Part shown: piece by piece, positions 1 through 7,244 of the stretch
How positions within the stretch are numbered: position 1 is the first letter of the stretch
Layout of the letters: every line of letters begins with the position of its first letter
DNA from: Proteobacteria bacterium SPGG2
Lineage (GTDB): Bacteria > Pseudomonadota > Gammaproteobacteria > Acidiferrobacterales > SPGG2
NCBI GenBank assembly: GCA_001643475.1
Contig: LXTK01000085.1
Span: forward strand, 1-12,863
Direction of reading: 5' to 3'
DNA length: 12,863 bases
Program-made: the position numbers and the translations under genes
Notes under the pieces: model-generated
Told to the model about the DNA's origin: nothing
What the model saw: only the letters and a program-made list of their open reading frames with translations
Database searches by the model: none

Positions 1-1274
1 TTCAGGATATCCTTGCTGATCTTCATCCGGCAGATATCGCCGGCGTGTTAGAAGGGATTCCGCCAGAACAACGACACTCGGTTTGGCGCCAGGTCGATCC
101 TGAGACGATGGGCGAAGTTTTGGTGGAAGTGCCGGAGGCCGTTCGCAGCGATCTGTTAGAAGACATGGATCAGAGTGCCTTGGTGACAGCTGTTCAAGGG
201 TTGGAAACCGATGACATTGCCGATCTATTACCAGAACTATCAGCCGAGGTTACAGCGGAGATCCTGTTTTTTATGGACAAGCAGGGTAGGCAGCGACTCG
301 ATGCTGTGCTGTCGTTTCCTGAGGATACCGCGGGCGGCCTGATGAATGTTGATGCCGTGACAGTGCGAGAGAACATAACGCTTCAAGTCGTTCTTCGTTA
401 TTTGCGTTTACGCAGTGAGCTCCCAGAGTACATGAACGAACTGTATGTGGTCGACAGGACGCATCGCTTAACAGGAACTCTTCGACTTGCCAAAATTCTA
501 ACTAGCGATCCCAAGCTGCTAGTTCGTGATGTCATGGACGAAAATACTAACAAACTAACCGTATTGATGCCAGACCGGGAAGTGGCCGCCGCATTCGAGC
601 GTTACAATCTCATTAATGCACCAGTGGTTGACGAAGATGAGAGATTGCTAGGTCGGATCACGGTTGATGACGTTGTCGATGTTATCCGAGAAGAGGCGGA
701 TCATTCTGTAATGGCGCCGGCGGGCTTGAGTGAGGAAGTCGATATCTTCGCACCTGTCGTACGCAGTGCCCGCGACCGAGCGGTGTGGCTCGGCGTTAAC
801 TTGATAACTGCTGTTCTCGCTTCCTGGGTGATTGGTCTTTTTGAGGACACGATTAAAAAGGTGATCGCGCTTGCTGTGTTGATGCCGATAGTAGCTAGCA
901 TGGGGGGTAATGCGGGGACGCAGACAGTTACGCTAGTCGTGCGCGGTTTGGCAGTAGGGACGATTACAGATGCAAACGCACGTCGTCTATTGGTGAGGGA
1001 ATTGATGGTGGGCGTTTTAAACAGTATGCTATGGGCGCTGATCGTTGCGCTGGTTGCAGTCGCCTGGTTTCATAACCTTGCACTTGGTTTGATCATTGCC
1101 CTTGCCATGATAATTAATCTCGTATTCGCGGCGCTAGCGGGTGTAATAATTCCCGTGGCAGTGCATCGCCTAGGGATCGATCCTGCCTTGGCTAGTGGGG
1201 TTGCCTTAACGACAGTGACGGACGTGGTGGGTTTCTTGGCCTTCCTCGGATTGGCTACATTATTTCTGATTTGA
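1..1274 (+). CDS. mgtE: Magnesium transporter MgtE (5' end outside window)
   Basis: Inner-membrane Mg2+ channel/transporter gated by cytoplasmic Mg2+. The frame is open from base 3, and codons before the first possible internal GTG (45) read LADLHPADIAGVLEG, typical of the MgtE N-domain, so the gene begins upstream and GTG-45 is not the start. Order seen: helical N-domain, two CBS domains (about 340-700; the second contains PVVDEDERLLGRITVDDVVDVI), then five hydrophobic segments. The pore signature PIVASMGGNAGTQ lies near 885-923, and TTVTDVVGF near 1209-1235 carries the conserved Asp linked to Mg2+ selectivity in the family. The 423 codons present lack only roughly 25-35 of a usual 450-residue protein. 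It converges on the PTS-type genes. Any upstream Mg2+ control element is outside the window. Confidence 0.95.
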   Translation, partial: QDILADLHPADIAGVLEGIPPEQRHSVWRQVDPETMGEVLVEVPEAVRSDLLEDMDQSALVTAVQGLETDDIADLLPELSAEVTAEILFFMDKQGRQRLDAVLSFPEDTAGGLMNVDAVTVRENITLQVVLRYLRLRSELPEYMNELYVVDRTHRLTGTLRLAKILTSDPKLLVRDVMDENTNKLTVLMPDREVAAAFERYNLINAPVVDEDERLLGRITVDDVVDVIREEADHSVMAPAGLSEEVDIFAPVVRSARDRAVWLGVNLITAVLASWVIGLFEDTIKKVIALAVLMPIVASMGGNAGTQTVTLVVRGLAVGTITDANARRLLVRELMVGVLNSMLWALIVALVAVAWFHNLALGLIIALAMIINLVFAALAGVIIPVAVHRLGIDPALASGVALTTVTDVVGFLAFLGLATLFLI

Positions 1275-1403
1275 GGGCTAAGTAATATAGACGTTGGTCG
1301 ATTATACCTTGATCCGGAGAAACAACACTTCACCTGCCGAAAGCTGCCATCTATCAGCTGGTGTTTGCGTTTCAGCGAGTTTTGTGATTTGTTGAAAGTG
1401 TCA

Positions 1404-1805
1404 ATGCAGCCCAACATTCTGAGATTACTTAAACAAGCCATCGCAGAGCAACGATGTCTGGCCGTACGATATCGCGACGGCGGTGCTCGCGTCATGGAAC
1501 CGCATGCAGCGTATACCAATGATCGAAATGAGATTGTTGTCGATTGCTATCAGACCGGTGGTTTTTCAGCATCTGGGAGGAAACCCCCGTTCTGGAAGCG
1601 GTTGCGGTTAAAAAAAATCACCGCTGCCTCGCTGCTTAAGCAAACCTTCGAGCCACGTGTAGAGGAGGGTTTCAGTCCCGAAAAACCTAGGTATAAGAAT
1701 AAGCCGGTGGCCATTATTGCTAACGATGAGCCATCGTACATGTATTCGCCGGAAGCACTGCAGCAGATGGGGCCATTCTTACCGGACGATAGAAAGTTTC
1801 ACTGA
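1404..1805 (+). CDS. Small stand-alone WYL-like domain protein, function unknown
   Basis: Predicted 133-residue soluble protein. The N-terminal half (LLKQAIAEQRCLAVRYRDGG, then RVMEPHAAY) resembles the start of WYL domains, which bind ligands or nucleic acid in bacterial transcription regulators. The ending LRLKKITAASLLKQTFEP fits the last strand and helix of that fold. No helix-turn-helix is attached, so it would be a domain on its own. An in-frame TTG at 1365 would add 13 residues. I prefer ATG-1404 because a weak GAAAG lies six bases upstream and homology-like sequence begins just after it. The basic middle (KPPFWKRLRLKK) is notable. It follows mgtE by 129 bases in the same direction and runs convergently toward the EIIA remnant. 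The family call rests on pattern recognition only, and no function can be assigned. Confidence 0.6.
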   Translation: MQPNILRLLKQAIAEQRCLAVRYRDGGARVMEPHAAYTNDRNEIVVDCYQTGGFSASGRKPPFWKRLRLKKITAASLLKQTFEPRVEEGFSPEKPRYKNKPVAIIANDEPSYMYSPEALQQMGPFLPDDRKFH

Positions 1806-1817
1806 CGGAGATGTGGT

Positions 1818-1838
1818 GGCGTGCTAAGCCACGCCTTT
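1818..1838 (+). terminator. Possible weak terminator after the WYL-like gene
   Basis: A six-pair stem (GGCGTG / CACGCC, loop of six) at 1818-1835 is followed by only three T residues. It starts 12 bases after the 1805 stop. The same bases also encode the RRGLARHH tail of the EIIA remnant on the other strand, so the dyad may be incidental. Confidence 0.25.
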
Positions 1839-1902
1839 CCGTATTCATTCGATCAATCAAGGCATGAATACCGTCAACATCACGGTTTCTGAGTACCTTG
1901 CG

Positions 1903-1935
1903 CACGAAGGTTCGTGGCTTGGTGAGGCTACTCAC
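1903..1935. repeat. Two adjacent short inverted repeats at the EIIA break
   Basis: CACGAAGGTTCGTG (1903-1916, arms of six around GG) and GTGAGGCTACTCAC (1922-1935, arms of five around GCTA) lie six bases apart. The second contains the premature TGA of the EIIA frame. Together they cover the point where the normal EIIA frame ends and the shifted remnant begins. They could mark a small palindromic insertion or be chance. Confidence 0.45.
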
Positions 1936-2218
1936 ATAGGCAGGTTAACACCCGCGATCATCTCTATGCGATCCTTTTTGAGGCAAGCTTGGACCATATT
2001 GGTATGGGAAGCACCATAAATGTCCGCCAATATCAGTACCCCTTGTCCTTGATCCAGGCTATTCATCTCGCACTGAAATGTCTGCAGAAACTCTTCAGAT
2101 GATTGGGTGCCATTGGCTGTCAATGCGTTGAGCTTTGGTATCTTACTATTCAGCGTGTGCTCAGCTGCTTCGATCATGGCCTTCCCTATGTGACCTTGCG
2201 TCAATAGGAGAATACCTA

Positions 2219-3073
2219 TCATGAGAGTTCTCGGTGCCTAACTTGAGTAGTTATGTCGCTATGTGAAAAATGATTCGCTAGTTTTTGCACCATATAGACT
2301 GAGCGATGTTGTCCACCGGTACAACCAACGGCGATCGTCATATAGCTGTGTCGTTCTCGTTCAAAATGCGGGAGCCACCTTTCGAGAAAAGTGCATATGT
2401 CTTTGAACATATCATGCACCTGTTTGTGTCGTTCTAGATGGGCCACTACCGGTTCGTCGAGGCCGGTAAACCTCCTCAGTTCGGATTCCCAATAAGGGTT
2501 GGGTAGACACCGTATGTCAAAGACGTAATCGGCGTCCAGAGGAGTCCCGTGCTTGAAGCCGAACGACACAAACAACAAGGTCAGTCCCTCCGCATCTTCA
2601 CCGCCCGCGAAGTCATGCACTTGTTGGCGTAGTTCGTATGCTGTCGTATGGGTTGTGTCTATACGCATCACGGCGCTAAATGACATCGGCTCCAAGAGTG
2701 TTCGCTCAAGGCGAATACCCTCAAGCAGTGAAGTATTTTCATCCGTTAATGGGTGCTTGCGACGCGTCTGTTTGAAACGTTTAACGAGAACCGATTCTTC
2801 TGCTTCGAGGAATACGATTGAGTAGTGTATGCCCAATTCTTCAAGTTGCTCCAAACTCTTGGGCACTTCATTTAGAAAGGCTCGATTGCGCGCATCGATA
2901 CCGATCGCAACCTTTCTAAGAGTCTCAGTGTTGGCGTCTGTGATTTGCCTAGCAAAGTGCGGAATCATCGCGGCCGGCAAATTGTCGATGCAGTAGAAGC
3001 CTATGTCTTCCAGGGCCTGAAGTGCAATACTTTTTCCGGAACCTGATAGCCCGGTGATAATGAAGAAACTCAT
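2219..3073 (-). CDS. rapZ: RNase adapter protein RapZ
   Basis: RapZ (YhbJ/YvcJ family) is a nucleotide- and RNA-binding protein. In E. coli it senses glucosamine-6-phosphate and guides RNase E to the small RNA GlmZ. The 284-residue length matches the family. The Walker A GLSGSGKS is at residues 8-15. The family blocks DARN, RRKHPL, SFGFKHGTP, ADYVFDIRCLPNPYW and the C-terminal GCTGGQHRSVYMVQKLA are all intact, so this gene is under selection although both flanking PTS-type genes are broken. Its ATG overlaps the old hprK stop (ATGA) and its stop overlaps the EIIA start (ATGA). There is no clear Shine-Dalgarno before its ATG, which suggests translation was once coupled to hprK. Its GlmZ-type role is known from enterics only, and the target here is unknown. 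Confidence 0.96.
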   Translation of the reverse strand: MSFFIITGLSGSGKSIALQALEDIGFYCIDNLPAAMIPHFARQITDANTETLRKVAIGIDARNRAFLNEVPKSLEQLEELGIHYSIVFLEAEESVLVKRFKQTRRKHPLTDENTSLLEGIRLERTLLEPMSFSAVMRIDTTHTTAYELRQQVHDFAGGEDAEGLTLLFVSFGFKHGTPLDADYVFDIRCLPNPYWESELRRFTGLDEPVVAHLERHKQVHDMFKDICTFLERWLPHFERERHSYMTIAVGCTGGQHRSVYMVQKLANHFSHSDITTQVRHRELS

Positions 3074-4006
3074 GTACTTGGTGACTTGCTAATAATCGCC
3101 TGCTGTTTCCTCACGAATTCGTTTAGTGGGTCTATACCGCGTACACGCAGGAGATAGGCACGCGTTGCCGCCTCTACGAGGATCGCAAGATTGCGTTCCC
3201 GGGGCGACGAATAGCAAGGCTTCTGGCACGTCCACGCCTAGAATCGAATAGGTTTGATGTTCGGCTCGTAGACGCTCGTCCCCTTAATCGCTTGAGCTGT
3301 ACCAGTAAGGGTAGCTTCTTTTTGTGTCTGACTGAGGTCTCATCGTATGTGGCACGTATATCGAGAATGCCCGGTCCACGAACTTCGAAATATTCCGACA
3401 AGGCCTCGGGGCGCTGGCCTACCAATACTTGCGGTGCGGCTCGCACAAACTCGACGGCGTCGTCAGCGATCAAGCGGTGGTTTCGACTCAGTAATTCTAG
3501 TGCCAGCTCACTTTTCCCAATCCCACTTGCACCCATGATGAAAACACCCATTCCCAGTATTTCCATATATACACCGTGTAGCGTGGCATGCGGTGCCAGC
3601 ACTCGCGTTAGGTAGTACTGCAGATGTTCGATGACTACTGGACTCGCAAGCGGCGTCGAAAAAAGCGGCATTGCGAGTCGATCAGCGTGTTCGACAAAAT
3701 CGACCCTGGCCCCCTTGTTATTAGCGAGAATCGAGGCCGCAATCTTGTCATTAGAGAACAAGCTATACATGCTGTTTTCACGCTCTTGCTCGCTCAGGTT
3801 TGGCAGGCACGCCAGTTCGTTATCAGCCACGATCTAGATCCGATTCGGATGCACGAGGTTCATATGCCCCACTTGGGCCATGCCAGGAAACTCGGCTTTG
3901 GCCGCTTCGAGTGGCCTGCTCTTTCCTGCCTTACCGGCTACCCACGTAAGTTTAAAGACGCACGCTGAGTATCAAACAAATCGTTTGTGGTTAGGGTTGG
4001 AATCAT
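3070..4006 (-). pseudogene. hprK: HPr kinase/phosphorylase pseudogene (three frameshifts and one amber codon)
   Basis: HprK phosphorylates and dephosphorylates the Ser of HPr-like proteins. The gene starts at ATG-4006, nine bases after the ptsN stop, with MIPTLTTNDLFDTQ, and ends with TGA at 3070 inside the rapZ ATG. Four lesions interrupt it. One base is missing in the conserved LRWVAG at about 3944, causing a TAG at 3938-3940. An in-frame TAG at 3834-3836 replaces the Gln of HPNRIQ. There is one extra base near 3284 after LVQLKRL, and one extra base near 3196 inside PGRNLAIL. Correcting them gives 311 residues, the usual HprK length. Walker A GASGIGKS, the LIADDAVE motif and the HprK signature VRGPGILDIRA survive, so decay looks recent. 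The longest open piece is 3174-3830 (218 codons), lacking both ends. Assembly indels could mimic the shifts but not the amber codon. Confidence 0.9.
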
Positions 4007-4015
4007 GGGCGGGTT

Positions 4016-4492
4016 TCAGCTGGCTTTACGGCTTATACTACTGTGATAGGCACTTAGAGCCTGATAAGCTTGATCCACGCTTTCCATTGTCAGAAGCCGG
4101 TCGCAGAAATCATTATCGCTAAAGGTAGCAGCGAGCATCGACAATATCTGCAGGTGTTCTTCGTTAGCGTTCTCCGGCACCAGTAGCGCAAATATTATCC
4201 TTACTGGTTTGCCATCGATAGTATCAAAATCCATTTCCCGCTCGAGAGTAGCAAAGGCTCCTATTGGGCTTCTTAGGCCCTTCAACCTACCGTGTGGTAG
4301 GGCGATACCGTTTCCAATACCAGTACTTCCCAAACGCTCGCGTTCTACAAGCGCTTGAAAAGCGGCATTACGATCTAACTCTAAGCTGCCCTCGTGCAAC
4401 AGAGAACTTATTTTCTCGAGCGCACGTTTCTTGCTAGAGGCCGTCATGCCCACGGCAACCCGTTTCGGTGTCAGTAGATCATTTAACTGCAT
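4016..4492 (-). CDS. ptsN: Nitrogen-PTS enzyme IIA (EIIANtr)
   Basis: EIIANtr is the terminal phosphoacceptor of the nitrogen-related phosphotransferase chain (EINtr to NPr to EIIANtr). It regulates potassium transport, stress and nitrogen responses in Proteobacteria. The 158 residues match the family length. The fructose-type EIIA domain spans the whole protein, and the phosphorylatable His is present in GIALPHGR at residue 67. VRIIFALLVPENANEEHLQILSMLA-type blocks follow. Unlike hprK and the EIIA gene, it has no visible damage. ATG-4492 is preceded by an A-rich stretch without a clear Shine-Dalgarno. It lies 54 bases after hpf and 9 bases before the hprK remnant, in the order usual for the rpoN operon. 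Whether it can still be phosphorylated depends on EINtr and NPr genes that would have to lie outside this window. Confidence 0.95.
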   Translation of the reverse strand: MQLNDLLTPKRVAVGMTASSKKRALEKISSLLHEGSLELDRNAAFQALVERERLGSTGIGNGIALPHGRLKGLRSPIGAFATLEREMDFDTIDGKPVRIIFALLVPENANEEHLQILSMLAATFSDNDFCDRLLTMESVDQAYQALSAYHSSISRKAS

Positions 4493-4546
4493 ATTTTTTT
4501 ATTGTAATAGAGCGGTGGAACAGAGCTTTATGTTTTTGTCGTCCTA

Positions 4547-4855
4547 TTATGATTTCTTAATACGGCGATGGTTGATCTTAATTTTTTCTTTGTGCTTCAG
4601 TATCTGGCGGTCAAGTTTGTCCGCCAAGAAATCGATGGCGGCGTACATACTTTCGCCTTCAGCGTGGGCATGTAGTGTAGCGCCTTTGGCGTGGATCGTG
4701 GCTTCAGCGTTATGGCGATTCTTCTCCACATGTAGCACTACATTCGTTGTCGTGACGCGATCAAAATGCCGCTCGAGCCGGCTGAGTTTGCCGGTAGCGT
4801 AGCTGCGTAAAGGTTCGGTAATCAACATATGCTGCCCACTTACGGTGATTTCCAT
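4547..4855 (-). CDS. hpf: Ribosome hibernation promoting factor, short form
   Basis: Short HPF/YfiA-family protein that binds the decoding region of the 30S subunit and helps ribosomes dimerise and rest in stationary phase. At 102 residues it matches short HPF (about 95-110), without the long C-terminal extension. It opens MEITVSGQHMLITEPLRSYA, shows the RLERHFDRV segment and the basic stretch HAKGATLHAHAEG, and ends in a Lys/Arg-rich tail (KHKEKIKINHRRIKKS) suited to rRNA contact. A GGAG eight bases upstream supports ATG-4855. It follows the rpoN stop by 16 bases, so the two are probably co-transcribed. Confidence 0.93.
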   Translation of the reverse strand: MEITVSGQHMLITEPLRSYATGKLSRLERHFDRVTTTNVVLHVEKNRHNAEATIHAKGATLHAHAEGESMYAAIDFLADKLDRQILKHKEKIKINHRRIKKS

Positions 4856-4871
4856 CGACAGTCTCCGTTGG

Positions 4872-6356
4872 CTATATGATGGATTTTCTCTGGTTTGAAG
4901 GCGGAATATTCATAGACTCTCGATACTTTGCCACTGTTCGTCGCGCGACATTTATTCCTTGTTGTTCAAGCAGTTTGGCAATCTTACTGTCACTTATCGG
5001 CTTGGATGACGGTTCGTCCTCGACAAGCTTTTTGATAAGCGATCGGATCGCAGTTGCCGAGCAAGTTCCACCATCCACTGTAGTTACATGGCTGGAGAAG
5101 AAGTATTTTAGCTCGAAAATACCACGCGGGCTCAGCATGTACTTGTTTGTGGTAACACGTGAGATAGTAGATTCGTGCATTTCTACCGTTTCGGCAATGT
5201 CATGAAGAACGAGGGGCTTCATAGCTTCCGGCCCGTGCTCGAAAAATGCACGCTGCCGATCCACAATCGTACGTGCAACCTTGAGTAAAGTATCGTTACG
5301 ACTATTCAAACTCTTAATGAACCAGCGCGCCTGTTGCAATTGCTCTTGCAGATACTTATTGTCAGCGCTGGTATCACCACGGTGTATGAGTTTTTCGTAT
5401 TCTTGATTGATGCGTAGCCGCGGTGCAACTTCGCCGTTCATCTCCGCTCGCCATACACCCTTGAACTTCCTAATGATAATATCTGGTACGATATAGTTGG
5501 TCTGCGTCGCCTGTACACTTCCGCCTGGCCGCGGGTTTTGTTGACGAATAAGTAAGACTGCCTGTTGTAGATCCTCCTGGCGTAGCTTGGTCTGTCGTCG
5601 CAATTTGACGTAGTCACGATTGGCCAACAATGAGAGCCACTCTGGGGTGGCTAGATGCTGAGCCTCTTTCAGATAAGGTGTTTCCGGGTCGAGCGTACGT
5701 AGCTGAAGTTGCAAACATTCGCCAAGATCTCTTGCTGCAACACCAATCGGATCGAAATTCTGAATCTGATGCAAAACTGCTTCAATCTCATCGATCTCGA
5801 CTTCCTCTCCTTGATCTAACAATTGTTGAATTTCTTGTAGGCCGCAGGTTAGATAACCGTCTTCATTGATAGAGTCGATAATAGCGAGTGCTATTCCACG
5901 ATCTGTGTCCGAGAATGGCGTCATCTGCATTTGCCAGTACAGCTGATCGCGGAGCGTCTGCGGTCGACTATTGCGGGCATCTATGTCCGGTAAGGAATCA
6001 TCACTATGGTTTCGCGTGGAACTGCTGGCCGAAACATCGAATCTGTCATTCCAATCGGGCTCGGGCCCTTGCGCGTCATCCGGATTCGACTGTTCCATTT
6101 CCACGTCGGTTGGCTGCAGTGTGCCGTTGTCGGGAAGCTGGTTGTCGTGCTCACCGTCTAAATCATGCAGCGATGTTTCTGCTTTCTGCTCGGATCCGTC
6201 GTCTTCTTTTTCTTCTAGTAATGGGTTGCTTTCGAGCGCTTCTTGAATTTCTTGTTGCAATTCGACCGAAGAGAGTTGCAGGAGGCGTATCGCCTGCTGT
6301 AGCTGGGGCGTGATAGTTAGATGCTGGCCCAGGTGTAGCTCGAGTGATTGCTTCAT
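4872..6356 (-). CDS. rpoN: RNA polymerase sigma-54 factor RpoN
   Basis: Sigma-54 directs RNA polymerase to -24/-12 promoters that need an AAA+ activator, commonly for nitrogen, motility and alternative carbon genes. At 494 residues it is slightly longer than the E. coli protein. Region I is at the N-terminus (Gln/Leu-rich, with TPQLQQAIRLLQLSSVELQQ). An acidic region II follows (about residues 48-110, many Asp/Glu). Then come the core-binding domain and a DNA-binding part with a helix-turn-helix (ESTISRVTTNKYMLSPRG). The RpoN box ARRTVAKYRE is at residues 471-480. All diagnostic parts are present and the frame is unbroken. It lies between the lpt genes and hpf as in most Gammaproteobacteria, after a 162-base gap that may contain its own promoter. 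No convincing -35/-10 pair was found there. Confidence 0.97.
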   Translation of the reverse strand: MKQSLELHLGQHLTITPQLQQAIRLLQLSSVELQQEIQEALESNPLLEEKEDDGSEQKAETSLHDLDGEHDNQLPDNGTLQPTDVEMEQSNPDDAQGPEPDWNDRFDVSASSSTRNHSDDSLPDIDARNSRPQTLRDQLYWQMQMTPFSDTDRGIALAIIDSINEDGYLTCGLQEIQQLLDQGEEVEIDEIEAVLHQIQNFDPIGVAARDLGECLQLQLRTLDPETPYLKEAQHLATPEWLSLLANRDYVKLRRQTKLRQEDLQQAVLLIRQQNPRPGGSVQATQTNYIVPDIIIRKFKGVWRAEMNGEVAPRLRINQEYEKLIHRGDTSADNKYLQEQLQQARWFIKSLNSRNDTLLKVARTIVDRQRAFFEHGPEAMKPLVLHDIAETVEMHESTISRVTTNKYMLSPRGIFELKYFFSSHVTTVDGGTCSATAIRSLIKKLVEDEPSSKPISDSKIAKLLEQQGINVARRTVAKYRESMNIPPSNQRKSII

Positions 6357-6518
6357 CGATTCGACCTTACTTCCGCAAAGACTGGGTTCGTGGCGCTAGA
6401 GCTCATTGCGTTTATTAAAGACCAATCTTTTTTTAGGCGTACATCTGTGTCCGTGGGTGATGGATACTATCCCGGCAGTGACGTCGCCGGGCTTGTGTTG
6501 AGTTAGAGTGAAATCACC

Positions 6519-7244
6519 TCACAGTTCGAAGTCTTCGCCTAGGTAGACTTCTCTTACATTTTTATTATATAGGATATCTTCCGGGGTGCCTGCTGTTAGA
6601 ACCCGGCCTTCGCTAAGAATATAGGCGTGGCCGCAAATCTTCAGTGTTTCTCGTACGTTATGGTCGGTGATGAGGACGCCGATACCAAGCTGTTGTAAGT
6701 GTTTGATTAGTTGTTGAATTTCAAGAACGGAGATAGGATCGACCCCTGCAAAAGGCTCATCGAGCAGCATGAAACGTGGTTCGCTCGCCAATGCCCGGGC
6801 GATTTCCACACGCCGTCTTTCTCCACCTGAGAGACTAATCCCTAGGGTCTGCCGCCGATCGGTGATACGCAGGTCGTGAAGTAGCTCCTCCAGCCGCTCG
6901 GCACGCTGGGAGGCAGACATTTCGTTGCGCGTCTCTAGAATCGCGAGAATATTTTCCTCGACCGTTAGTTTCCGAAAGACCGAGGGTTCTTGAGGTAGGT
7001 ACCCGAGGCCAAGCCTGGCGCGCTTGTGCATAGGCAGCTGACTAATGGACACATCGTCGAGGGTTATTTTTCCGCTGTCCATGGGAACGAGACCGACAAT
7101 CATATAGAAGCAAGTCGTCTTACCCGCGCCGTTGGGGCCCAATAAGCCAACGACATCACCCGTTTTAATCTCTAATGAGACATCTTTGACAACTCGCCGA
7201 CCCTTGTACTGCTTACTGAGATGCTGGGCGGAGAGTGTGCTCAA
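6519..7244 (-). CDS. lptB: LPS export ABC transporter ATP-binding protein LptB
   Basis: LptB is the cytoplasmic ATPase that, with LptF and LptG, powers extraction of LPS from the inner membrane toward the LptC-LptA bridge. The 241 residues match E. coli LptB. Walker A GPNGAGKT is at residues 36-43, the Q-loop is in GYLPQEPSVF, the ABC signature LSGGE is at 138-142, Walker B with catalytic Glu is MLLDEP (Glu163), and the switch His is in ITDHN. The start is TTG at 7244. It overlaps the lptA stop (TTGA) and has a strong GGGAGG five bases upstream, with no better ATG nearby, so the TTG is well supported. lptF and lptG are not in the window, which is normal, since they usually lie elsewhere. Confidence 0.97.
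   Translation of the reverse strand: MSTLSAQHLSKQYKGRRVVKDVSLEIKTGDVVGLLGPNGAGKTTCFYMIVGLVPMDSGKITLDDVSISQLPMHKRARLGLGYLPQEPSVFRKLTVEENILAILETRNEMSASQRAERLEELLHDLRITDRRQTLGISLSGGERRRVEIARALASEPRFMLLDEPFAGVDPISVLEIQQLIKHLQQLGIGVLITDHNVRETLKICGHAYILSEGRVLTAGTPEDILYNKNVREVYLGEDFEL

Larger units (their letters stand above)
1813..2222 (-). pseudogene. Degenerate mannose-family PTS EIIA, frameshifted and lacking the active His
   Basis: The open part (2222 to TGA at 1932, 96 residues) is recognisably a PTS EIIA of the mannose/sorbose family. It shows MIGILLLT near the start, a GVLILADIYGA core and AGVNLPM, where family members run about 125-145 residues. After LPM the frame stops. From about 1911 another frame gives FVRKVLRNRDVDGIHALIDR and then RRGLARHH, which resembles the missing C-terminal helix and Gly-Arg tail, so the protein is broken there. 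The phosphorylatable His of the THG motif is Gln (codon 9, CAA), and the usual G-S/G-T-P-x-N loop reads GASHTN. Its ATG overlaps the rapZ stop (ATGA), as expected for an old operon. The npr and ptsI genes that commonly follow are absent. It may still be translated as a short protein, but phosphotransfer looks impossible. Confidence 0.8.

Noticed and set aside
1341..1362. AGCTG/CAGCT hairpin between mgtE and the WYL-like gene as a terminator
   Set aside because: Only five pairs with an eight-base loop and no following T-run.
1070..1519. Long open frame on the - strand across the end of mgtE
   Set aside because: It lies opposite the conserved membrane part of MgtE, has no recognisable domain and no ribosome-binding site. 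It is a shadow of the real frame.
3624..3968. Open frames on the + strand opposite hprK
   Set aside because: They are antisense to conserved HprK sequence, which explains the region once the lesions are corrected. The peptides resemble nothing.
6471..6491. CCCGGC/GCCGGG hairpin in the rpoN-lptB gap as a terminator
   Set aside because: The stem has only six pairs with a nine-base loop and no T-run on the - strand. The nearby A/T run is 30 bases away and in the wrong orientation for a - strand terminator.
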